The notes: a model not told the origin generated them from the letters alone. DNA of 8,253 nt from Akkermansiaceae bacterium (GCA_029288115.1 JARFPV010000349.1:1-8253), one strand, 5' to 3'. Positions 1 to 7,919 are shown, counted from the first letter of the stretch. Numbers and translations are program-made.

Positions 1-22
1 CCTCTAAGAAGGTAAGATCTAG

Positions 23-841
23 GTCTTCAAAAATTGCGAGTATTTCACCGACCTGAAAACCCAGCGCGACCTGAACTACATTAGCCGAAATAAAGGCAAT
101 CCGTTCTTTCTCTACGTCGCCTTCTACATTCCACATTACCCTGAACAGGCCGACGCCAAGTTCGATGAGCGATATAAAAACTTAACTGAACCAAGAAAAC
201 GATATGCCAAGATGATCTCCACGACAGATGATCGCATGGGAAAAATCTTGGAACGAATCGAATCCGAAGGCCTGCGCGACAACACCATTGTACTGTTCAT
301 GAGCGACAACGGCCATTCACCGGAAAACTACAAAATCCGAGTCGACAACCACAGCAGTGGACTCCCCAAGGGGACTACCTACGCTGCTGGAGGAGGAGGT
401 AATACAGGTCGTTGGCTAGGACACAAAAACACATATTTCGAAGGTGGCATTCGGGTTCCAGCCATCATCAGCTACCCAGCCAAACTGCCACAGGGAAAAA
501 TCAGGAAGCACGCCATCACGGCGATGGACTGGATGCCGACAATTTTGCAGCTATGTGATATCGCGCTCCCAAAGGTAGAATTCGATGGCAAAAGTCTGGT
601 TAAAAGTTTGCACAAAGAACCCAAAGAACCGCTTCATCAAGTCATGCACTGGGCGTGGCGCGACTCTTGGGCAGTGAGAGATGGTGATTGGAAACTCATC
701 GGCAATGGTAACAGAGCGACACACTTGGTTTGTATATCCGAGGACAATCCGGAGAAAAAAAACCACCTCAGAGAAAAACCCATCATGGCATCCGAGTTAT
801 ACTCCAAGCACGAGTCGTGGCTGAAGGAAGTCACTCCCTAG
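23..841 (+). pseudogene. Sulfatase (arylsulfatase family, type I), C-terminal part with broken 5' end
   Basis: This is the C-terminal part of a formylglycine-dependent sulfatase, a family that removes sulfate esters from carbohydrates and is often exported. From position 23 the frame encodes the family signature PFFLYVAFYIPHYPEQ, then a DDRMGKIL helix, the metal-site motif SDNGH (305-319) and GHKNTYFEGGIRVP (419-460), whose lysine at 425-427 is the usual active-site Lys. The C-terminus (ELYSKHESWLKEVTP) looks complete. The frame has TAA at 5-7 and TAG at 20-22, and between 23 and 211 there is no ATG, GTG or TTG. The first possible start (ATG 212, a 209-aa product) would lie after about 60 codons of clearly conserved family sequence. 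The gene is therefore interrupted or frameshifted near the left edge, or there is a sequence error there. The catalytic Cys/Ser motif would lie upstream, outside the window. Family assignment is secure; substrate is unknown. Confidence 0.8.
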
Positions 842-3800
842 ACTTCCACCATTTCCTTCAGTGAAGTGGAAAGCAGATAGCAGGAAATCACATTCCCGGG
901 CAAGTTATAGATACTCGAGAGCGCTTGTCGATACAGAGCGATTTGATCACGATATTTATCACTCAGTGACTCCGCCGTCACGTTGGTGTCAGATTTAAAA
1001 TCGATGATAGAGATGGAATGCGGCTTATCGTTTTCTAAATGAATGACTGCACGATCGATGACGCCACTGACCCACTGCTCATTGATGCGGGTCTCAATCG
1101 GTTGCTCGCGTAACAATCTGAACTTACCTGATGGTCGCTGGAAATGTGGACGGATGCTCTCGGCCTCGAGACACTCGGCGACAGTGCGGGCTGACAGCTC
1201 GTCGCCCAGCACAGGCAATTCGTCAAGCCATGTAATGCCTTCAAACAACTGGTGCACTGCACTTCCAAAACGCATTCCCTTTCCCTTATTGATGATCGTG
1301 CCAGCTTCATACCCCTTCATCCCGCTGGCAACCTTTCTACTTATGCGCGGCATACCGGGCTGAAGCTGTGCCGGAGCCGATCGTCCGACTCTTGACTCCT
1401 GGCTCCTGCCCCCCGTTTCCAACCACTTCCCGGATTCATAGAGAACATTGTAGGGATCACCGCCTAGCAATAGATCGGTTTCAGGAAATGGAGATGTCGC
1501 TTCCCTTAACCAATCGGCATAGCGCGCCGAGGGTTGCCAATTTTCCCTGACGGGATCAAGGATACAGTAGGTGGCATGTACCGCCCGGGTAAGCGCCACA
1601 TAAAGGTTGCAGAACCGTTCATAACATTGTTCCGCCTCCCAAGCCTGCATCATATCTGATAGTGCCGGTTCAGCATCGCAGATCGCTTTGTTAGGCTTCT
1701 TGAGAATATATTCGGTAGCGCCTTGGTAGCCCTTACTCTCAAGCACACCAAGCTGACCGGCATCGGTGAATTTTTTGGCCTGATCAAGTTCGGGCAGAAT
1801 GACCATATCAAAACCAAGACCCTTACACTTATGAATGGTCATCACCTGGATCATCCCATCCCGAGTGCTTTCACGAAGGTTGCGGGATTCAAGCATCGTT
1901 ACCCAGTCGGCAATACTCCCACCCTTGGTGGAAAAATCGTGTGCGGCTGTGAGGATCTCGTTGAGACGCGAGACACCGTAGGGGGAAATATCGCAGGCAT
2001 TGAACAGGCCTGTAACAAGCGATTGCACGAGCGATTCAATTCCGTGCCGAGCCACCTCACTCGTCAGCCACCGCCATTGTTCGTTCGCATCTCCTGTATC
2101 AGTCATTTTTTCAACCACCTCCTTGAGTGGTGAAAGATCAACGTGGATTCGGCCAAATTCATGCGCGGGGTTTTGCAGCCAGCGGAACAGGTCAAGCATC
2201 ACCGCACCCTCAGGTCCATCAGCGACGACGCTGTCTGACTCAGAAGCTACCGGGAGGCCAGGAAGTTCGCTTCGCAGAAAATCAACCACTGCGGTGACCT
2301 GGGCATTCTTGGTAACCAGCACAGCACATGTTAATCCATTCGCGATAGGATCAACATGCTCAATAAGCTGTCGCATGGCGGCGTAACGAGCTCCTGTTTT
2401 GTCATCCGATTTAGCATCGGCTGCGATGGACGTTTCCATGACCATGGCGTGACCCGCCTTTTCCTTAGCTGCCACATGCGTGTGATAGTCCCAGCGGGCG
2501 ATCGATGCTGCGGGAAATATCTCGCTCCACTTCGGATCTGATAGATCACAGACAACATTAACGAGATCCAGCACATGACTGGATGAGCGATAGGATGCAT
2601 CCATACCCCACTCAGCAAGTCGCTCGCCATAGTAGTCACGCAGGTCATCAAACAACTTCGGCTCGCCGCCACGCCACCCGTAGATGCTTTGTTTGCTGTC
2701 ACCGACGACAAATAGCGATCGATCACCTTCCGTGTCCTGCATAATCTCGTCAATGAGATGTCGGATCGCCTGCCACTGCGGTTGACTGGTGTCTTGAAAC
2801 TCATCCAACAACCAGTGATCGTATCGTGCATCGAGCCTGAAATCGATTAACTGACGGGCATCCTCTTCCCATATCTGCATCGCCCCTTCACCTGCAAGCA
2901 GCAGAGTCAGATCGGAAAAACATAGCCTTCCCCTGCTTCGCACATGCTCTTGGTATCGGCTTTCATAGGCAGAAATCACGGCAAAAAGCCCTCGGGTTCG
3001 CTTCATGCGGATTTCGATTTCCGATCGAATGTATGAACCTAACAAATCAGTCATCACCTGCCCCATTTCAGGCGAAATCTCGTATTTTTGTTTCTCTTCG
3101 ATTACACCTCCCCGCTGATATTGATCCCAAAGCGGGATCGCCCGACCAAGTTGAGCATTTGTTTTGAGTGGAATTCCAGGCGTATAGTCCTCAAGTATTT
3201 CACAGGCCTTAATCCACCCGTTCATGTAAGTTTTGTGTGGTGAATAAGGCTCACCGAGCATTGACCGGAGAAGCGTGGCAGATTTTTTGATATTTGCGTT
3301 CGGCAGAGGGCATCCATCAGGCCAGAGACCGCATTCGCCACCCCATTTTTCGACCTCAGGTGCGGTAAGCCATCGATTCTGGTGCTCTTTGACAAACTCC
3401 TCCAGCGTCTTACATAATCGGTTTTCCTCCTCTCCCCAAGTTGCCTGCTTGAATGCATGTAAAAATGCCAAGCGCTCGTCTTTGCGTGTGTGTTGGTTGG
3501 AAAAAATGGTCGCCATCACACTGAGACGCTCATTGGAAATGGCTCCGTCTTCCAATAAATCAAATCCACTCAATCCGAGTTCGAGCGCAAAGTTACGCAC
3601 GATACGCACAAAATAGCTGTCGAGTGTGGATAACGCGAGTCGGTCGAGCGATGTGACCAGGTTCTGCAGAAGCGACTGAAAAAACGCCTGATCCATCATT
3701 GGAGCATCCGATAGCTTACCCTGCACGAGAGCTGGGACCGTCTCGCTTCCCTTAATGACCTCACTGATTTCCCCGGCAAGTTTTTCAGCTCCCTGAACCG

Positions 3801-3996
3801 ACTCCGCACCCTCGGCGAGTCGGGTCATGATCCTGCCAGTGAACTCCCCCGCTGCCTTGCGGGTGAATGTCAGAGCGATGATTTTTTCCGGAGCCACACC
3901 CAGCACCATCAGTGCGAGGAATCGATTAGATAGCTGCCAGGTTTTCCCACTGCCTGCTGAGGCGCGGATCATCGTACTTTGCAAGCTGGCGGACAT
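838..3996 (-). CDS. addA: AddA/RecB-like UvrD-family DNA helicase with C-terminal PD-(D/E)XK nuclease
   Basis: This 1052-aa protein is a probable double-strand-break end-processing helicase-nuclease of the AddA type; AddA normally works with AddB to prepare DNA ends for RecA. Superfamily 1A motifs run in order: Walker A ASAGSGKT (about residues 12-19), Ia ALTFTRKAAG (41-50), Walker B DEFQD (398-402), III GDSKQSIYGWRGG (432-444), IV YRSS (469-472), V MTIHKCKGLGFD (719-730) and VI YVALTRA (799-805). The nuclease follows, with GSAVH (His 915), GVID (Asp 981), IIDFKSD (Asp 999, Lys 1001) and YRDQIALY, so all expected catalytic residues are present. It is somewhat shorter than typical AddA (about 1150-1240 aa). 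I chose ATG 3996, which puts Walker A 12 residues in, as is usual; an in-frame TTG at 4026 would add 10 residues. Neither has a clear ribosome binding site. No addB is adjacent: the next gene upstream is divergent and unrelated. The stop overlaps the convergent sulfatase stop by 4 nt. Confidence 0.9.
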   Translation of the reverse strand: MSASLQSTMIRASAGSGKTWQLSNRFLALMVLGVAPEKIIALTFTRKAAGEFTGRIMTRLAEGAESVQGAEKLAGEISEVIKGSETVPALVQGKLSDAPMMDQAFFQSLLQNLVTSLDRLALSTLDSYFVRIVRNFALELGLSGFDLLEDGAISNERLSVMATIFSNQHTRKDERLAFLHAFKQATWGEEENRLCKTLEEFVKEHQNRWLTAPEVEKWGGECGLWPDGCPLPNANIKKSATLLRSMLGEPYSPHKTYMNGWIKACEILEDYTPGIPLKTNAQLGRAIPLWDQYQRGGVIEEKQKYEISPEMGQVMTDLLGSYIRSEIEIRMKRTRGLFAVISAYESRYQEHVRSRGRLCFSDLTLLLAGEGAMQIWEEDARQLIDFRLDARYDHWLLDEFQDTSQPQWQAIRHLIDEIMQDTEGDRSLFVVGDSKQSIYGWRGGEPKLFDDLRDYYGERLAEWGMDASYRSSSHVLDLVNVVCDLSDPKWSEIFPAASIARWDYHTHVAAKEKAGHAMVMETSIAADAKSDDKTGARYAAMRQLIEHVDPIANGLTCAVLVTKNAQVTAVVDFLRSELPGLPVASESDSVVADGPEGAVMLDLFRWLQNPAHEFGRIHVDLSPLKEVVEKMTDTGDANEQWRWLTSEVARHGIESLVQSLVTGLFNACDISPYGVSRLNEILTAAHDFSTKGGSIADWVTMLESRNLRESTRDGMIQVMTIHKCKGLGFDMVILPELDQAKKFTDAGQLGVLESKGYQGATEYILKKPNKAICDAEPALSDMMQAWEAEQCYERFCNLYVALTRAVHATYCILDPVRENWQPSARYADWLREATSPFPETDLLLGGDPYNVLYESGKWLETGGRSQESRVGRSAPAQLQPGMPRISRKVASGMKGYEAGTIINKGKGMRFGSAVHQLFEGITWLDELPVLGDELSARTVAECLEAESIRPHFQRPSGKFRLLREQPIETRINEQWVSGVIDRAVIHLENDKPHSISIIDFKSDTNVTAESLSDKYRDQIALYRQALSSIYNLPGNVISCYLLSTSLKEMVEV
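1387..1414. repeat. Four imperfect tandem heptamers inside the helicase gene
   Basis: On the plus strand the units read GACTCTT, GACTCCT, GGCTCCT and GCCCCCC, each next unit differing by one to three bases. On the coding (minus) strand they translate to part of a Gly/Ser/Arg-rich linker (about GGRSQESR) between the helicase core and the nuclease domain. Tandem heptamers of this type are known as short repeats in some bacterial genomes, mostly between genes. Here the tract keeps the reading frame. The degenerate last unit makes this a modest call. Confidence 0.5.
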
Positions 3997-4077
3997 GATG
4001 AAACCAGTGAACCGCGCTATACGCAATCAAGCAAGTTTACAGTTGGGCGAGAGAGCATTTCAGCGTAAAAAACTCTC

Positions 4078-4767
4078 ATGCTTGCTGCTATCCAGCTCTA
4101 TGGTCCGGGCCACCTCGGTGTGCTTGCTCTTCTTCTATTCATCACCGCACTGCTCATTCGTAGATGCCGCAAGGGCGAACACCTGCCACGCGCCCGGGCG
4201 GCTCTCGGTTTATTGACGTTTTGTTGTTTTGCAGCCTATCCCATCAATCAGATGGCATACCAAGGTTCTATCGATGATATCAAACTCGAAGCCATCGTGC
4301 CGTTACACTTGTGTGATATAGCCGCATTCATTTGCGGTTTCGCACTGATCACACGGAAACCACTACTGTGTGAGCTTGCCTACTTCTGGGGACTCGCCGG
4401 AACACTCCAGGGACTGCTGACACCTAACCTGGCCTACGACTTCCCCCACCCTGTGTTTCTAGCATTTTTCTTGCACCACGGGGTGATTGTCACAACCGCA
4501 CTGGTGCTGCCTCTGGGGCTAGGTTGGCGACCCGCAAAAGGTGCTATGAAGAGAACATTTCTGCTACTGTTAGCCTATGCCGCCATGGCGATGACGATCA
4601 ACTGGCTTCTCGACACGAACTACGGGTTTCTGGCTGCAAAGCCGACCGAGGCGAGCCTGCTGGACCTGATGCCCGCGTGGCCGTGGTATATCCCGGTGCT
4701 CATTGGCTTGGGACTGGTGATCTTTACCTTACTCTCGCTGCCTTTTCGTCGTTGCAGTCAAAATTAG
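4078..4767 (+). CDS. YwaF/TP0381 family integral membrane protein (TIGR02206)
   Basis: This 229-aa polytopic membrane protein resembles the bacterial YwaF/TP0381 family, which is related to eukaryotic TMEM164; I know of no established function for the bacterial members. Seven hydrophobic segments can be seen at about residues 13-28, 42-60, 76-92, 97-115, 125-147, 159-178 and 203-222. Recognisable family motifs are PLHLCD (75-80), YFWGLAGTLQ (102-111), a His-His pair (133-134), NWLLDTNYGFLAAKP (175-189) and WPWY (201-204). The conserved His, Asp, Asn and Trp residues in or beside membrane helices could form a polar site, but that is inference. An in-frame stop at 4066-4068 makes ATG 4078 the first possible start. 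The upstream sequence is A-rich with no Shine-Dalgarno. The gene diverges from the helicase gene and ends 44 nt before ispH on the same strand, so co-transcription with ispH is possible. Confidence 0.85.
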   Translation: MLAAIQLYGPGHLGVLALLLFITALLIRRCRKGEHLPRARAALGLLTFCCFAAYPINQMAYQGSIDDIKLEAIVPLHLCDIAAFICGFALITRKPLLCELAYFWGLAGTLQGLLTPNLAYDFPHPVFLAFFLHHGVIVTTALVLPLGLGWRPAKGAMKRTFLLLLAYAAMAMTINWLLDTNYGFLAAKPTEASLLDLMPAWPWYIPVLIGLGLVIFTLLSLPFRRCSQN

Positions 4768-4811
4768 CACGTGCTTTTTTACCGGATTACCCTAATTTCA
4801 GCGAACGAAAT

Positions 4812-6065
4812 ATGAGTGACAGCCCATCCAAACCCGCACCCCAGAAGCGCAAACGTGTCAATGTACGCCGCCCTGACGTCATGGCTCTGGTGCAGGCCGA
4901 AGTGGAACAGCACTACCGGTCGAATATCGTTGAAAAAATCCGCTCTCATGGGGGCGAAATCACCATTGGCAATACCACGGTGCGACTCGCGAAACAGTTC
5001 GGGTTCTGTTACGGCGTGGAACGCGCCATCGACCTCGCCTACGCCACCCGCAAGGTGTTTCCCGATCAACGCATTTTCCTGATTGGCGAAATCATCCACA
5101 ACCCGGAGGTCAACACCCAGCTGCGTGACATGGGTATCGTTTCCCTGCCGTGGCGGCAAATGTCCGAGGAATATGACGACATCAACGATGAGGATGTGGT
5201 GATTGTTCCTGCATTCGGCGCCCCGATGAGCTTTATGGACAGACTCGGCGAGATCGGCTGCCATGTCATCGACACCACATGCGGCGACGTGATGAAAGTC
5301 TGGCGCCGGGTCCGCGATTACGCCAAAAAAGAAGTCACCTCTATCATCCACGGCAAGGCAGACCACGAGGAAACACGTGCCACCGCATCTCGAGCTCTAG
5401 GCACCGAAAGAAATGGGCACTTCCTGATCATTCTATCCCTTGCTGATGCCGATTACGTGGGCGACTACATCCGCGGACGGGGTGATCGCGACGATCTCCT
5501 AAAAAAATTCAATGGTGCTTATTCTGAAGGGTTTGATCCGGATCTACACCTGCAATATGTGGGAGTCGCGAACCAAACGACCATGCTGCAGAGCGAAACC
5601 GAGGAACTCCAGAACCGTATCCGCAAAGCCGTGGTGGATCGCGACGGCTCTGAGGAAAACTATCACGTTTTTGATACCATCTGCGGTGCCACTCAGGAAC
5701 GCCAGAACGCCCTGTTCCAGATGCTCGACACCAAAGAGCAAAAACCCATGGATCTGTTACTCGTGGTCGGTGGATACAACAGCTCAAACACCACCCATCT
5801 CGCTGAAATTGGTGAGGAAAACCTGCCCACATTCTTTATACGCAATGCCCAATGTCTGGAGTCACTGGAACGCATCATCCACTACGACCTCGAGCATAAA
5901 GCGGAAATCAAAAGCGACTACCCGGGCCTGATGCTCAAGGATAAGCCAATCGTGATTGGCGTCACAGCCGGTGCGTCATGCCCTAACAACCTGATCGAAT
6001 CCACCATCATTCGTTCCATGGAGTTACGCGGCATCAGCAAGGATGAGCTGGCCGCTTTTGAGTAA
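4812..6065 (+). CDS. ispH: 4-hydroxy-3-methylbut-2-enyl diphosphate reductase (IspH/LytB), long form
   Basis: IspH is the last enzyme of the MEP pathway. It is a cytosolic iron-sulfur protein that reduces HMBPP to IPP and DMAPP. The three cluster-binding cysteines are visible: Cys66 in FGFCYGVERA, Cys157 in DTTCGDVMKVW and Cys291 in DTICGATQERQ. Substrate-site residues are also present: His96 in EIIHNPEVN, His180 in IIHGKADHEET with Glu187, and Ser324-Ser325-Asn326 in YNSSNTTH, followed by SCPNNLIES near the C-terminus. At 417 aa it is longer than the common form of about 310-320 aa and matches the long type seen in cyanobacteria, plants and some other phyla; the first 45 or so residues are basic and precede the core. 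The frame stays open upstream to 4524, but that part overlaps the preceding membrane protein gene and is not IspH-like, so ATG 4812 is chosen. No clear Shine-Dalgarno precedes it. It ends 18 nt before the convergent TPR gene's stop. Confidence 0.96.
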   Translation: MSDSPSKPAPQKRKRVNVRRPDVMALVQAEVEQHYRSNIVEKIRSHGGEITIGNTTVRLAKQFGFCYGVERAIDLAYATRKVFPDQRIFLIGEIIHNPEVNTQLRDMGIVSLPWRQMSEEYDDINDEDVVIVPAFGAPMSFMDRLGEIGCHVIDTTCGDVMKVWRRVRDYAKKEVTSIIHGKADHEETRATASRALGTERNGHFLIILSLADADYVGDYIRGRGDRDDLLKKFNGAYSEGFDPDLHLQYVGVANQTTMLQSETEELQNRIRKAVVDRDGSEENYHVFDTICGATQERQNALFQMLDTKEQKPMDLLLVVGGYNSSNTTHLAEIGEENLPTFFIRNAQCLESLERIIHYDLEHKAEIKSDYPGLMLKDKPIVIGVTAGASCPNNLIESTIIRSMELRGISKDELAAFE

Positions 6066-6083
6066 GCAGGCTTTTCAGCCGAC

Positions 6084-7850
6084 CTACTCCTTCTCCGCCG
6101 TAATAAGATCAATGTGCTTCTGAATTTGATCCGCGTGTTTTTTCTGCCCCATGGCGAGGTAGCACGCCTTAACCCCGAGTAGGGAGTCCATGTTGTTAGG
6201 ATAGTGGTTCAAGGCATCGAGATAGGCACCATAGGCGTCCTTTTTCTTTCCAAGCATCAGATAAAATTCTGCAAGGCGGTTTTCCATGTGAGTGAAAACG
6301 AGTGGCGGCATCATCATGGACGGGGTGATTTGTTTGTCACGTGCCGAGCGGAAATGGTTTGCAGTAGTCACAGGCATGACTTCTTTCTGCTGCATGGCGA
6401 TCAATCCGTAGAGTTCCATATCATAAACGGCGAGTGCACCGGCGGCGCGGTAGTAGTGCGAAAAATCGGACGAGCGTTTTGCACCCTCTAACACACCCGC
6501 AATTTTAGCGACGAACCCCTGGTAGGTTTTTTCATGAAGGCTTTTTGCTGCAGTGAGGTCTTTATTATCAAGCGCCTTGCGGCATCCTATGTATGCACGC
6601 AGAGTATCGGAAAAGCTCCCGGCGAGCGTGGGGAATTTCGGATGATTCAGAAACTTCTCAAGCTCCTTGGCGCCAGGCAAACTTTCCATGGCACGGTTCA
6701 GATCCCCTTCTGCTGCACGGGCGATGTAGAGCCGGGCAGGCAAGGTGTAGGCTCGCCATAGAAGAATTTGATTCCCCTCAGACGCCGGACGAGCGGGATC
6801 CAACTTCAAGGCGCGCAATTCCTTGGCCACTTTCATGGCAGCGTCAAAATCACCTCGCTGATAGTGTGTGTTAGCGAGGTAGCACTTGGCGCGGATATAC
6901 CCCTCGCAGTCATTGAGCGAAACCATCTCGCGTTTCATCCAACTCTCATACAGCGCGGCGGCCTTGGTGAATGCCCGTTGTGCGAGCAGGTAGTTCCCAA
7001 CCCTCCATTCGTAGTGGCCGAGCATATGATGCCATGATGGCACCTCAGGACAGAGCTTCACCAGCTTCCTCGCCTGAGGCAGCACTTCTTTTCTAATGGG
7101 CATGATACCAGCTGGTGCCTCAGCATGTAACGACACCCAAAAACCTAACACCAATGGGTTATCAGGATGCTTTTCCAGCAGTCCACCAATGGTCTCAATC
7201 GCTTGGACTCGCTGACTGGATGCGTTTCCCGCGATATCGTAGGCACCCCGGGTGAGAAATGCGCCAAGCAATTTGGGCTGGAGGATGTTCGGGTAAGACT
7301 TAGCCATGGTTTTCATCATTGCACCTGCTGTTTGCGGGCTACTCGTGACGAGACTGGCAATCGCATAGGCAAATTGTTTTTCCAACCTTGGGAATCGGGC
7401 AGGTTTACCAGCTTTAAGAGCCTTTTCATCCGCCTCGATCAAATCGACCATCCGGGTCACCGCGGCATTCCGGTAGGATACAAACTCGCCGTATGGCTTC
7501 ACCAGGGAGAGCGCGACACCGCAGTAGGCTAACATGCAGTCCGGATCTTGTTTCAGTGCCGCACAGAAGTGCCTGTATGCCTCGAAGTCCCACTGTGCAT
7601 GAATGAGTGCAAATCCCTGCCGCACGTGCTCGCGTGCCTTCGGAGAGGGTGATGACACTACCATTTTGACACCCACTATTTCCGGACGGATGACAGGCAC
7701 TGCCATCTTGGCGATGCGTGGCTTAACCACCTGATCGATCCTGAACACCTTCGGTTTGATGAGACCCGCCTCCTGCGCCAGCAGTCCAGAGGAAGCGGCG
7801 ACAAAACAAATAGCGATCAGTCTTAGCAGCATAGCGGAACTATTCATCAT
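6084..7850 (-). CDS. Secreted tetratricopeptide-repeat (TPR) protein of unknown function
   Basis: This 588-aa protein has an N-terminal signal peptide: a hydrophobic stretch at about residues 7-22 and a likely cleavage after SSGLLA (residue 25). There is no lipobox cysteine, so it is probably exported to the periplasm or beyond. TPR-like helical pairs are visible, for instance RHFCAALKQDPDCMLAYCGVAL (93-114, split here as RHFCAALKQDPD and CMLAYCGVAL), WHHMLGHYEWRVGNYLLAQRA within 273-293, a pair near 321-345 and one near 526-565. The arrangement resembles a broad group of bacterial TPR proteins with a 'DPDCxxAYxG' first repeat and a central 'GHYEWRVG' helix. TPRs mediate protein contacts; no catalytic domain is seen. 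The first ATG of an ATG-ATG pair (7850) has GAGG nine bases upstream. The frame opens further to 8147, but that part is antisense to aroC. An in-frame ATG at 7892 lacks a ribosome binding site. Confidence 0.8.
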   Translation of the reverse strand: MMNSSAMLLRLIAICFVAASSGLLAQEAGLIKPKVFRIDQVVKPRIAKMAVPVIRPEIVGVKMVVSSPSPKAREHVRQGFALIHAQWDFEAYRHFCAALKQDPDCMLAYCGVALSLVKPYGEFVSYRNAAVTRMVDLIEADEKALKAGKPARFPRLEKQFAYAIASLVTSSPQTAGAMMKTMAKSYPNILQPKLLGAFLTRGAYDIAGNASSQRVQAIETIGGLLEKHPDNPLVLGFWVSLHAEAPAGIMPIRKEVLPQARKLVKLCPEVPSWHHMLGHYEWRVGNYLLAQRAFTKAAALYESWMKREMVSLNDCEGYIRAKCYLANTHYQRGDFDAAMKVAKELRALKLDPARPASEGNQILLWRAYTLPARLYIARAAEGDLNRAMESLPGAKELEKFLNHPKFPTLAGSFSDTLRAYIGCRKALDNKDLTAAKSLHEKTYQGFVAKIAGVLEGAKRSSDFSHYYRAAGALAVYDMELYGLIAMQQKEVMPVTTANHFRSARDKQITPSMMMPPLVFTHMENRLAEFYLMLGKKKDAYGAYLDALNHYPNNMDSLLGVKACYLAMGQKKHADQIQKHIDLITAEKE

Positions 7851-7859
7851 AATCTCAGA

Positions 7860-7863
7860 CCTC
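7860..7863 (-). promoter_or_regulatory. Shine-Dalgarno GAGG of the TPR gene
   Basis: GAGG on the minus strand lies nine bases before ATG 7850. It decides the start over the upstream in-frame ATG at 7892, which has no such site. It is the only clear Shine-Dalgarno among the gene starts in the window. Confidence 0.6.
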
Positions 7864-7892
7864 GCCAGAGCAAAAACGTTGGAATTCTCCAT

Positions 7893-7919
7893 CACGGGCT
7901 GAATCTTTTTTTGCCCGTG
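7893..7919. repeat. Perfect 7-bp inverted repeat in the TPR/aroC divergent region
   Basis: CACGGGC (7893-7899) and GCCCGTG (7913-7919) are perfect inverted complements around a 13-nt centre that includes a run of seven T. It sits 42 bases before the TPR start and 52 bases before the aroC start. It could be a hairpin in either leader or an operator between divergent promoters. It is not a standard terminator, because the T run is in the loop, not after the stem. Confidence 0.5.

Noticed and set aside
1723..2386. Two plus-strand open frames (136 and 128 codons)
   Set aside because: Both are antisense to the helicase gene, overlap each other and have no family features.
2331..2831. 166-codon minus-strand open frame
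   Set aside because: It overlaps the helicase gene on the same strand in another frame, across regions where the helicase frame carries motifs II to IV.
3997..4077. Promoters in the 81-bp divergent helicase/membrane-protein gap (TTTACA on plus, TATAGC on minus)
   Set aside because: Neither has a matching partner hexamer at 16-18 nt; no call can be supported.
4524..4811. Upstream extension of the ispH frame by 96 codons
   Set aside because: It overlaps the membrane protein gene in another frame, whose family motifs are clear there, and the extension shows no IspH-like sequence.
4779..5366. 195-codon minus-strand open frame
   Set aside because: It lies antisense to the well-conserved ispH coding sequence and has no recognisable motif; it is a shadow of ispH codon use.
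6069..6080. Possible bidirectional terminator between ispH and the TPR gene (GGCT-TTTC-AGCC)
   Set aside because: The stem is only four base pairs with no T run on either side; too weak to call.
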